23,416 nucleotides of DNA, taken from assembly GCA_934277945.1 (NCBI GenBank), contig CAKQWA010000017.1:1-23416 (forward strand). Reading direction: 5' to 3'. The position numbers and the translations under genes were made by a program. The first letter of the stretch is position 1, and every line of letters begins with the position of its first letter. Under the pieces are notes generated by a model. It worked only from the letters and a program-made list of their open reading frames with translations, made no database searches and was not told where the DNA came from. This stretch comes from an uncultured Alphaproteobacteria bacterium (GTDB lineage Bacteria; Pseudomonadota; Alphaproteobacteria; CAAGCB01; CAG-977). This document shows positions 1 through 6,878 of the stretch, in pieces.

Positions 1-234
1 TATTGCTGTTCCCCGTTTTCGTCGACGTACCAGTATCCGCCGTTTTCGTCGACTTGCGGTTGGGCGTTCGGGTCGTAGTATTGCTGTTCCCCGTTTTCGT
101 CGACGTACCAGTATCCGCCGTTTTCGTCGACTTGCGGTTGGGCGTTCGGGTCGTAGTATTGCTGTTCCCCGTTTTCGTCGACGTACCAGTATCCGCCGTT
201 TTCGTCGACTTGCGGTTGGGCGTTCGGGTCGTAA
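1..234. repeat. 78-bp direct tandem repeat, three near-identical copies plus a diverged fourth
   Basis: Copies lie at 1-78, 79-156 and 157-234. The first two are identical, and the third differs by a single base at its last position. A diverged partial copy follows from 235. The unit is a multiple of three and encodes 26 residues of the coiled-coil protein on the minus strand. The array is cut by the window edge, so the true copy number is unknown. Near-perfect identity at synonymous sites points to recent expansion or homogenisation. Confidence 0.95.
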
Positions 235-2189
235 TACTGCTGTTCGCCGTTTTCGTCCGTGTACCAGTATCCGTAGCCGTAAGTGCCTTGTTCGTCGCCG
301 GTGTAGCCTGCGGCGTCGCCCTCGTATCCCTCGGTTTCGTGCGTGTTGTAAATGCCGTCTGCGGTGACGGGGACGGCGGCGGCTTCGGCGTTGTCGTATC
401 CGTAGCCCCAAGAGTCCTCCTCCTCCGTTTCAGGCGGCGGCGCGGCGGACGTGTCGCCGTATTCCTCTTGCAGTTGGGATTCGTATTTGCTCAAATCCAT
501 TTTGGACGCAAAAGCGGAAGCGTTTTTCTTTTTCTTTTCCTCTTTGCGCGCTTCTTCTTCCTGAAACAGCGTTTCCCATTGGATTTTTTGCGATTTGTCG
601 ACGGCGGTCTTGTCGGACGGTTGAGCCAGTTTGTCCGTGTAACTGTCGTCCTTTTTGTACACTTCGACGACGGTTTTGGCTTTTTCCGCCTGTTTGCGCA
701 GAATTTCGGCGGCGGCTTCCTTTTGCGAACGCATCGCTTCTTCCGCCTGTTTCAGCAGGGTCGATTGCGTTTTTTGCTGGTTTTTCGCCAGAACGTTCGC
801 CAAAGCCGCATTTTGCTCCTGCTGTTGCTTGTTCAGCATGATGACGGCTTCGGTCAGCGAATTCTGCTGTGTCTGCGCCAGCGTGTCGGCGACGGCTTTC
901 GTTTGCTCGGACAAAGCCTTTGCCGCCATGCGCGCCTGCATTTCCTGCTGTTCCTGCTGGCGACCGAGAATTTCCGCCATGGTTTCGCTTAACGCCGTGG
1001 ATTGCGACTGCGCCAGCGTGTCGGCGACGATTTTCGTTTGCTCGGACAAAGCCTTTGTTGTCAACTGCGCCTGCTGTTCCTGCTGGCGAGTCAGCAATTC
1101 CGACATGGTTTCGCTCAACACCGCCGATTGCGACTGCGCAATGGTTTCCGCCACGACTTTCGTTTGGTCGTGCTGCATATTCGCGAACAGGGACAACAGC
1201 GTTTCGCTGGAATTTTTTTGCGATTCGGCAATCGCTTTGGCGATCATTTCGCCCTGAATGACAGCGGCGTTTTTTTGCGAATTGGCAAACGCTTCCGCCA
1301 TGACCTGCGCGGACATTTCCTGCGTTTGCGCCAGAATTTTCGCCAGATTTTCCGCTTGCGCCTTCGCCTGCGTTTCCGCCGCTTTGATTTGCGATTCCGT
1401 AATGGCGGAAATCAGTTGGCGCGTAATGCTCGGATCGGGACCGTTCGACGTGGTTCCGGGTGCTGCGGACAGCCCCAAAGCCTGACTTTGCGCCTGAATT
1501 TCGGCGGCTTTGATTTGCGCCTGCGCCAAAATGGACACCATGTCCTCGGTGGTTTTTTTGGAAATGACGGATTCGCCTTCGCCCTCTCCGGCACCGTACT
1601 GCGCGCGCATTTTCGCGGCGACGCTTTCCTCCTCCGACGATTCGGACAGTTTTTCGCCGATTTCGTTAAATTCGTTTTCCGCGTTTTTGAGTTTTTGCGA
1701 GATTTTTTGAATTTCTTCGGACGAAGCGTTGTTTTCTTTCGCCGTCGCCAAAGATTTCGCCAATTCTTCCATTTGCTTGCGCGAATCTTCCTGCGCCTGC
1801 GCCAGAATTTTGGCTTGATTTTCGCTCATTTTACCGGCGGCGGCCGCCATGGCGTCCGCCAAAGCCTGCGCTTTCGCCCGTTCCTCTTTGGAAATTTCAA
1901 ATTCTTCGTCAACGCTTTTCGCTTCGCCGAATTTTTCGATTTCCAGATATTCCAGATAATTTTTAACGTCTTTGCCGCCGGGGATGTCCGAAAACATCAG
2001 GCGCGTGTCGTCGTCCACGTTTAAAAGCATATCGTTGTAGCGCGAAACCAAATCTTCGCGCAAAACGTGGAGTTGGCGGTAAACGTTGATGAAGCGTTGA
2101 GCCGTGACGTACGGATCTTCTTCCGTATCGGACGCCGCGCCGGGAAATTTCGGCTTCCACTTCTTTCTATTGTCGCTCGGCGGGCTCAT
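1..2189 (-). CDS. Coiled-coil protein with C-terminal Tyr/Asp-rich tandem repeats (3' end outside window)
   Basis: I do not recognise this family. The frame is open from the ATG at 2189 to the left edge (729 codons, no stop), so the C-terminus is missing. The start follows a TATGGAGAAATC ribosome site. Residues 1-90 are a mixed globular stretch (QRFINVYRQLHVLRED, then DIPGG). Residues about 95-560 are Ala/Gln/Glu/Lys-rich, with recurring blocks such as AKILAQAQE, ALSEQTK and ADTLAQSQS, and probably form a long helical coiled coil. After an acidic, Tyr/Gly-rich linker, from about residue 640 a 26-residue unit repeats: YWYVDENGEQQ followed by YYDPNAQPQVDENGG. There is no signal peptide or membrane segment. 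It lies downstream of the regulator and the VirB6-like operon on the same strand, so a role with that secretion system is possible but is inference from position only. Confidence 0.85.
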   Translation of the reverse strand, partial: MSPPSDNRKKWKPKFPGAASDTEEDPYVTAQRFINVYRQLHVLREDLVSRYNDMLLNVDDDTRLMFSDIPGGKDVKNYLEYLEIEKFGEAKSVDEEFEISKEERAKAQALADAMAAAAGKMSENQAKILAQAQEDSRKQMEELAKSLATAKENNASSEEIQKISQKLKNAENEFNEIGEKLSESSEEESVAAKMRAQYGAGEGEGESVISKKTTEDMVSILAQAQIKAAEIQAQSQALGLSAAPGTTSNGPDPSITRQLISAITESQIKAAETQAKAQAENLAKILAQTQEMSAQVMAEAFANSQKNAAVIQGEMIAKAIAESQKNSSETLLSLFANMQHDQTKVVAETIAQSQSAVLSETMSELLTRQQEQQAQLTTKALSEQTKIVADTLAQSQSTALSETMAEILGRQQEQQEMQARMAAKALSEQTKAVADTLAQTQQNSLTEAVIMLNKQQQEQNAALANVLAKNQQKTQSTLLKQAEEAMRSQKEAAAEILRKQAEKAKTVVEVYKKDDSYTDKLAQPSDKTAVDKSQKIQWETLFQEEEARKEEKKKKNASAFASKMDLSKYESQLQEEYGDTSAAPPPETEEEDSWGYGYDNAEAAAVPVTADGIYNTHETEGYEGDAAGYTGDEQGTYGYGYWYTDENGEQQYYDPNAQPQVDENGGYWYVDENGEQQYYDPNAQPQVDENGGYWYVDENGEQQYYDPNAQPQVDENGGYWYVDENGEQQ
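869..1085. repeat. Diverged internal repeat in the coiled-coil coding region
   Basis: A segment of about 55 bp that encodes the ALSEQTK...VADTLAQ block occurs near 869-925 and again near 1005-1060, with only a few differences. A weaker relative lies near 1135-1170. This shows that the coiled-coil region grew by internal duplication. Confidence 0.6.
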
Positions 2190-2243
2190 GATTTCTCCAT
2201 AAACGGAATTTAAACAGACTTTTTTGCCATCATACAACACCGC

Positions 2244-2265
2244 AGATTTAAAAAATCTTAAATCT
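2244..2265. repeat. AT-rich inverted repeat upstream of the coiled-coil gene
   Basis: AGATTTA (2244-2250) and TAAATCT (2259-2265) are perfect 7-bp inverted arms separated by 8 bp. They lie in the 110-bp gap between the regulator and the coiled-coil gene. The repeat could be an operator, a small hairpin or chance in AT-rich sequence. It does not resemble the palindrome in the regulator promoter. Confidence 0.35.
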
Positions 2266-2283
2266 TGGCGTTATGTGCGAAAA

Positions 2284-2301
2284 AATCGTTCTTTCGCGAT
2301 T
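2284..2301 (-). terminator. Weak candidate terminator of the regulator gene
   Basis: Read on the minus strand, AATCG pairs with CGATT across an 8-nt loop and is followed by a short T run. The stem overlaps the regulator's stop codon. A 5-bp A/T-containing stem is marginal, so read-through into the downstream coiled-coil gene is likely. Confidence 0.3.
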
Positions 2302-3286
2302 ACAGGAAAGAAATTTGAACCACGCGGTGCAAAGAGGATATTTTGTCTTCCGGAATGTCGATTTTTTCTTCCGGATTCCACATCACGCCGAACAGTTTGC
2401 CGTCCAGTTCTTCGCGCAGGCTCATCAGCCGCACTTCGTTTTCGGAAACGTACATGGCGGCAATGTCGCCCATGCCGGGCATTTGCGTCGGATCCAAAAT
2501 CAAAATCGAGCGCGCGGGAAGCAGATTTCCCAAACGGCGCGTACAAAGCGAAATGGCGTACGCCGCGCTTGCGTTCACAATGGAGGACGCGCAGGCGATC
2601 GTTCCTTGCGGATTTTTCCTGTCGACCAGAATCGTGCCGTTGTCCGACGGCTGACCGTAGATGTTCAACAGCGTTTCCGCCTTGTCTTTCGCGCCCGCTT
2701 TCGCAACCGGCAGTTCGGGGTACGAATTTTTCAAGTCGACGGGTTTGTAGCGCGAATCGCTGCGCTGGATGAATTCTTCCAACGCGCCGGCTTTGTCCAA
2801 ATCGTAAATCTGTTTTTGCAGTTCTTCGTTCGTGTAGCCCAAAGCGCGCGCGATGCGGGAAATTTCGTCTTCGGAAACTTCGCGCTGTCCCATTTCGATG
2901 CGGTGATACACGGACAGGGTCATTTCCGCGCCGTCGGCGACGTCCGCCAGCGTCAGATTTTTCTGACCGCGAATGTAGCGCAACCCCGCGCCGAGCATTT
3001 TCAAGCCACTGCGTTCGTTGACGCGGTTGCGGCGTTCCTGTTCGCGCCGCCACGCTTGGACGACGTCGGGTTGAGAGCTGGCTTCGTTGACGAAAATGTC
3101 CTGCAACTGACAATCCAGAAATTCGGCGATGCGCACCAGCTGTTCCTGATCAATGCGGCGGTAGCCTTTTTCAATCTTGCTGACGGCGGACAGGCTGACG
3201 TTCAAAAAATCCGCCAATTCCTGCATGGAACGGCTTTTCAAACGGCGGTACATACGAATTTGATTCGGAAAAATGATTTCTTCCAT
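2300..3286 (-). CDS. Transcriptional regulator with two XRE-type HTH domains and a degenerate S24/LexA-like C-terminal domain
   Basis: The 328-aa protein has two Cro/CI-type HTH domains. The first is at about residues 9-63 (MQELADFLNVSLSAVSKIEKG). The second is at about 98-158 (LTLADVADGAEMTLSVYHRIEMGQ). The C-terminal part (about 230-328) follows the S24 peptidase/repressor pattern: AYAIS near 242, LILDPTQMPGMGDIAAMY, then a closing HRVVQIS. The Gly-Asp-Ser-Met serine motif is not present at the expected place (TRRLGNLLP instead), and the later segment reads RLMSL without an obvious catalytic lysine. Self-cleavage is therefore unlikely, and the domain may only dimerise or sense. The ATG at 3286 follows AAAGGTGTTTCCTT. 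It sits just after the terminator of the VirB6-like operon and before the coiled-coil gene, which makes it a plausible local regulator (inference). Confidence 0.88.
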   Translation of the reverse strand: MEEIIFPNQIRMYRRLKSRSMQELADFLNVSLSAVSKIEKGYRRIDQEQLVRIAEFLDCQLQDIFVNEASSQPDVVQAWRREQERRNRVNERSGLKMLGAGLRYIRGQKNLTLADVADGAEMTLSVYHRIEMGQREVSEDEISRIARALGYTNEELQKQIYDLDKAGALEEFIQRSDSRYKPVDLKNSYPELPVAKAGAKDKAETLLNIYGQPSDNGTILVDRKNPQGTIACASSIVNASAAYAISLCTRRLGNLLPARSILILDPTQMPGMGDIAAMYVSENEVRLMSLREELDGKLFGVMWNPEEKIDIPEDKISSLHRVVQISFL

Positions 3287-3320
3287 AAGGAAACACCTTT
3301 GCTTTTACAACCCTGTTGTT

Positions 3321-3349
3321 TTTATATCGTTTTTGAAAAAAAAATACAA
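3321..3349 (-). promoter_or_regulatory. Sigma70-type promoter of the double-HTH regulator
   Basis: On the minus strand, TTGTAT (3344-3349) and TATAAA (3321-3326) are separated by exactly 17 bp. They lie upstream of the regulator start at 3286 and downstream of the neighbouring operon's terminator. Confidence 0.7.
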
Positions 3350-3356
3350 GACTTGT
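3346..3356. promoter_or_regulatory. Candidate operator: 11-bp palindrome over the -35 box
   Basis: ACAAGACTTGT is a perfect inverted repeat (5-bp arms, central A) that overlaps the -35 element of the regulator's promoter. This is the usual place for an autorepressing XRE-family protein to bind. Its function is inferred from position and symmetry only. Confidence 0.45.
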
Positions 3357-3373
3357 TTGTTTTTTGCGCGCGT

Positions 3374-3404
3374 AAAAAAAAGCCCGCTTGAAAAACGGGC
3401 TTTT
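3374..3404 (-). terminator. Rho-independent terminator of the VirB6-like operon
   Basis: On the minus strand, AAAAGCCCG pairs with CGGGCTTTT across a 9-nt loop, and the T run continues to eight residues. It begins 9 bp after the stop of the last VirB6-like gene. A shorter T run on the other strand might give weak bidirectional activity. Confidence 0.9.
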
Positions 3405-3412
3405 GCATATCG

Positions 3413-5092
3413 TCAGACGGTGTCCTGACCGCCGCCGGTCAGTTCCTGCGCCTTGTTGACCTGTTTTTTCACCTGCAAAACGCGCTTGCGGGCTTTTTTC
3501 AGTTTTTCAAGGTATTCTTTCAGTTTTTTGATTTTGCGAATGGCTTTTTCCGATTTTTCAACCGGCTCGAACGCCTGAATGAACGAGGTCGCGCCCAAAG
3601 TGCAAATGGTGATAATCAGCAAAATGATGTCGATAATCATCATAATGATGTTGTAAAGCGCTTTTTGACCGCAGTTTTCAAGCCCTGCGCCGCCGAAGCC
3701 CATATCGGCGAGCCTGCCCGCCACTTCGCTGGGGATTTTCAAGCCCATTATCGCCAAAAGGGCGATGACGCACGACACGATCAGCGGCACGGGATTGATG
3801 GCGATGTGCGCCAGAATCCACGTTTCGCGCGGGAAGAACGACAAGGACAGATACGCGTCCTTGAACTGCGAGGCTTCCGACATCGTGATGAAACTTTCGC
3901 CGAACGAGTTTTTCAGCAGTTCGACGATGATTGCCAAAAACGCCGCCGTGCAGATGAACAGCAACCCCGTGTTTAAAAAGACTTTCCAAACTTGCGTCGC
4001 GTACTTTTGCGTCGCGGGGAAAATCCACGCCGCCGCCGCCAAAGGCACGAACGCCACGGTCAGCGCGAAACGCATGACAACGTCCATGAACGTCAGCGCG
4101 TAGAAGAACGCGACCGCCGTGAACAAAAGGAACAGCACGCACCCGAACGAAATCATCGGCGTGCTGGGCAGTCCGATTTGGGGAATGCTGAACGGCAGGA
4201 AGTCTTCAACGGTTTCCAGCGCGTCCATAACGATGTCGGGCGGGAATTCCAGCGCGAAGAAGCCGTTGCACATCAGCCCGAAGCCGACCGCCTGCATTTT
4301 AATCAGCGGAATGGTGAAGCCGCCGATCATGCCGTCAATGGCGGAACGCGTGTCCGCGGAAATCGACCCGACGAACTTTGTCGGAACGCCCGTGGACGTC
4401 AGACTGCCGCCCGCGACGACCGTGACAAGTTTCGATACGCTGTCGAAGAACGGTTCCAAAAAGTATTCAAAAACGACGCTGCTGCCGTTTTCAATCAGCA
4501 CGATGCCGAACATGACGCGGAAAAGCATGGTGCCGACTTTCGTGCCGTATCCCGCGCCGTCCAGTTCGGACGCCGGCGTGCTGAAATATTTGAGCGTTTC
4601 AAACGCCAGCCACAGCCCGAAACACAGCCCGACCAGTTTAATCAGCGGCTGTGACAATTCGTTCGCAAACGATTTTGTCATGTAGTTCGCCGCGTCGAAA
4701 AACCACAGCATGACCTTGCAGGTCTGACATTCCTTGAATTTGGCGAACATGGTGCTGTAAGAGGGGCATTTGAACAGGTCTTCAAATTTAATCGCCTGAC
4801 CGTGCTTCATTTCGCGGTCTTTGTTCACGTCGTCGTCGCCGCTTTGCGATTTTTTGATGTCGTCCTGTTCCTGCTGTTTTTTGTCGCGCTTTTCTTTAAG
4901 TTTTTTGTATTCGTCGGAGTCCTGATCCAGCCCCTCCATTTGTTTGTCGAGGTCGTCCAGTTCCTGCTGAACCTGCGTGTCGTAGTCGCTTTGTCCCGCC
5001 GCCATGACGGGCGTCGCCGCGAACATGAAAAGGACAAGCATTAAAGATGCCGTCAAAAAGAAAAATCTTTTCATTTGAACATTGGTAAACAT
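3413..5092 (-). CDS. virB6: TrbL/VirB6-family type IV secretion membrane protein (third paralogue)
   Basis: With the ATG at 5092 the protein has 559 residues. This start is chosen because it follows AAGGAAAGGTG and a secretory signal comes directly after it (hydrophobic stretch, then VMAAGQ near 29-34). A longer reading to 5212 would overlap the upstream gene and lacks a signal at its end. Residues about 35-95 are a charged coiled coil (QELDDLDKQMEGLD and onward). A Cys-containing segment (FKCPSY, CQTCKVML) leads into the VirB6-type core KLVGLCFGLWLAFETLKYFS, followed by several hydrophobic helices and a Lys-rich C-terminal tail. VirB6 proteins form part of the inner-membrane channel of type IV secretion systems. 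Many rickettsial systems carry several such paralogues with extra soluble domains. It is the last gene before the terminator. Confidence 0.85.
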   Translation of the reverse strand: MFTNVQMKRFFFLTASLMLVLFMFAATPVMAAGQSDYDTQVQQELDDLDKQMEGLDQDSDEYKKLKEKRDKKQQEQDDIKKSQSGDDDVNKDREMKHGQAIKFEDLFKCPSYSTMFAKFKECQTCKVMLWFFDAANYMTKSFANELSQPLIKLVGLCFGLWLAFETLKYFSTPASELDGAGYGTKVGTMLFRVMFGIVLIENGSSVVFEYFLEPFFDSVSKLVTVVAGGSLTSTGVPTKFVGSISADTRSAIDGMIGGFTIPLIKMQAVGFGLMCNGFFALEFPPDIVMDALETVEDFLPFSIPQIGLPSTPMISFGCVLFLLFTAVAFFYALTFMDVVMRFALTVAFVPLAAAAWIFPATQKYATQVWKVFLNTGLLFICTAAFLAIIVELLKNSFGESFITMSEASQFKDAYLSLSFFPRETWILAHIAINPVPLIVSCVIALLAIMGLKIPSEVAGRLADMGFGGAGLENCGQKALYNIIMMIIDIILLIITICTLGATSFIQAFEPVEKSEKAIRKIKKLKEYLEKLKKARKRVLQVKKQVNKAQELTGGGQDTV

Positions 5093-5108
5093 CTCAAACA
5101 CCTTTCCT

Positions 5109-5381
5109 TTACAAAAAGAGCCCGTCTTTGTCTTCGCGTTTTTCGCCGCTTTGCTTGCGTCTGTTCCAACCGATGATTGTTGCGACGGCGGCGACAATAA
5201 ACCAAAAAACAATAACGCCTAAAATTGAAACCGTAAAATATTCGTTGTTAAAAAAGTCCGTGACGTAATCATTTTTAAACAACCAGACAAGAAAAGCGAA
5301 GAACAGATACAGTTTTATGCGTCCGAACCAGCTTCTGCGCCACTTTCTTTCTTTACGGTTTCTTTTCCTCCTTATTCTCAT
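5109..5381 (-). CDS. Small two-helix membrane protein coupled to VirB6-like genes
   Basis: This 90-aa protein is of no family I recognise. A very basic N-terminus (MRIRRKRNRKERKWRR) precedes two hydrophobic helices, at about residues 22-36 and 50-71, and the C-terminus is charged. By the positive-inside rule the N-terminus should be cytoplasmic. Its ATG overlaps the TGA of the upstream VirB6-like gene in an ATGA tetranucleotide, so translation is probably coupled. Its stop lies 16 bp before the next VirB6-like start. The close packing suggests it is an accessory subunit of the same membrane complex, which is inference. A strong AAGGAGG lies just inside the gene, but no good start codon follows it. 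Confidence 0.75.
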   Translation of the reverse strand: MRIRRKRNRKERKWRRSWFGRIKLYLFFAFLVWLFKNDYVTDFFNNEYFTVSILGVIVFWFIVAAVATIIGWNRRKQSGEKREDKDGLFL

Positions 5382-6814
5382 TCGTTGTTACTTTCCGCCG
5401 ACTCCTGCGGTCGCGACGGGGGTTGTTCCTGTTGCTGATTTTGCTGCTGATTTTGCTGTTGTTGCGGCTGGCTGTCTTGCTGTTGGTCAGGCTGACTCTG
5501 CGCCGTTTGGGAAGACTGCGTCTGCGGCGCGGATTCCTGTTCGTTCCGCTGTTCCTTTTCGCCGGTGTTTTCCTGTTCGTTTTGCAGTCTGTTCAGGTGG
5601 CGCGAAGCGTTGCCCATGTGACTGTTCGGGTCGATGTTCTCCCTGCCTGTCTTGGATTTAACCGCATCGTCGCGCGAATTGCCGAACGTTTTCCCTTCGA
5701 GATTTTCCGCCGCGCCTTTCAGTTTGCCGTCGAACTTGGCTTTCATCGCCTTGACCGTGCCGCCCGTCTGACCCAAAACGCCGCCGACCGCTCCGCTGAA
5801 GATAACGTTCATGATTTGCGGCATTAACCCGCCGAACAGGTAGATGAAGTAGCACACGAAAATGAACATCAGCGGTTGCGAAACGGCGCTCAACGGGTCG
5901 GAAACGCTCGAAACGGACAGCATATCGGCGCGCAGAATCTGGAAGATGTTCGCCGACAGCCCCAAGAAAATCGCCATGCCCAGCATCTGTATGAAAACAA
6001 TGACAAGGCTGTTCCACGCCGTTACCGTGAACTGCCGCGTAATCGGAAACGCGTACGCCGCCACCCACATCGGCAACAACGCCAGAATGACGAAGTAGCA
6101 GAAAACGGATTCCAGCAGATACAAAGGCACAATCAGGATAATCAGATAACTGACGATAATGGAAATGCATCCGCTGAAAAGCGCCAAAGGATTGGTGAAC
6201 AGGTTGTTCAGCAGGGCGGTCATGGTGGACGGTCCGACGGCGAACGCGTTGGAAGCCGCCTGCACGACGCAAGCCATGCCTTCTCCGGGGTTGGTCGAAC
6301 TGGAACAACTGACGGGCGAGGCGGGCATACGCGACAGTGCCAGCATCGCGACGTCGATAAACGCACTGCACACGGGGTCTATGATGTAAGTAATCGCGTC
6401 CGCAACGTTGGCGGACAGCGCCGCGCAAATCAGCACCACCCAGAACGTGCGGATTCCCAGTCCGTTCCAGAAGCCCGCAATGTCCGGTTCTTTCAAAGAG
6501 CCGACGAACTTCATGACGAACAGGGCGAGCCACAGGGCGAAGCCGACGCCGACCACCTGCATGGCGGGTTTCGCCGTTTTTTGAATCATCTGCGTCCGCA
6601 GGGTCAGCCCCGCGCTTGAAACCATGGTGAACAGGGGGCAGGTGACGCAGGACGCCGCCGTGTTTTGAAATTCGACCTTTTCATTCGGGTCGGCTTCGGG
6701 AGCGTCGCACGCGGACAGGGAAAGAGCCATGGCAAGCGCGAAAGCGACGCAAACCGCCTTTCCGAAATGCATCCGGATAAAGAAGTCTTTGATTTTATTC
6801 ATCACGCTTGCCAT
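5378..6814 (-). CDS. virB6: TrbL/VirB6-family membrane lipoprotein (second paralogue) with Gln-rich tail
   Basis: The 478-aa protein starts after GGGAGAAAGAAA. Its N-terminus is a lipoprotein signal: hydrophobic residues 20-34, lipobox LSAC with Cys36, then Asp at +2. In enterobacteria Asp at +2 favours retention in the inner membrane. SCVTCPLF near 55-62 leads into the family core VVGVGFALWLALFVMKFVGSLKEPD, which is nearly shared with the first paralogue. Further hydrophobic helices extend to about residue 335, including a PLYLLESVFCYFVILALLPMW stretch. The last 120 residues are hydrophilic and end in a Gln-rich low-complexity tail (about 425-470). The protein is a predicted inner-membrane component of a type IV secretion channel. 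Its stop overlaps the start of the small membrane protein. Confidence 0.85.
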   Translation of the reverse strand: MASVMNKIKDFFIRMHFGKAVCVAFALAMALSLSACDAPEADPNEKVEFQNTAASCVTCPLFTMVSSAGLTLRTQMIQKTAKPAMQVVGVGFALWLALFVMKFVGSLKEPDIAGFWNGLGIRTFWVVLICAALSANVADAITYIIDPVCSAFIDVAMLALSRMPASPVSCSSSTNPGEGMACVVQAASNAFAVGPSTMTALLNNLFTNPLALFSGCISIIVSYLIILIVPLYLLESVFCYFVILALLPMWVAAYAFPITRQFTVTAWNSLVIVFIQMLGMAIFLGLSANIFQILRADMLSVSSVSDPLSAVSQPLMFIFVCYFIYLFGGLMPQIMNVIFSGAVGGVLGQTGGTVKAMKAKFDGKLKGAAENLEGKTFGNSRDDAVKSKTGRENIDPNSHMGNASRHLNRLQNEQENTGEKEQRNEQESAPQTQSSQTAQSQPDQQQDSQPQQQQNQQQNQQQEQPPSRPQESAESNNE

Positions 6815-6830
6815 TTTCTTTCTCCCGTCG

Positions 6831-6854
6831 GCAACCGGAAAAGTCCGGTTGCCT
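6831..6854. other. Perfect intercistronic hairpin between two VirB6-like genes
   Basis: GGCAACCGGA and TCCGGTTGCC form a perfect 10-bp stem with a 4-nt loop in the 64-bp gap between the first and second VirB6-like genes. No T run follows, so it is not a standard terminator. It could stabilise the upstream part of the mRNA or reduce expression downstream. Confidence 0.7.
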
Positions 6855-6878
6855 CACGTTTTTCGCCAAAGGATACGG

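Noticed and set aside
1..262. CRISPR-like array suggested by the regular 78-bp repeats
   Set aside because: The units are contiguous with no spacers, the length is a multiple of three, and they lie in a continuous coding frame.
3..992. Long plus-strand open frame with VFVDVPVSA-type repeats
   Set aside because: It is the antisense shadow of the minus-strand repeat protein. It has no ribosome site and its composition is explained by the complementary codons.
5093..5212. N-terminal extension of the third VirB6-like protein to 5212
   Set aside because: It overlaps the small membrane-protein gene, and the ATG at 5092 has a good ribosome site followed directly by a signal peptide.
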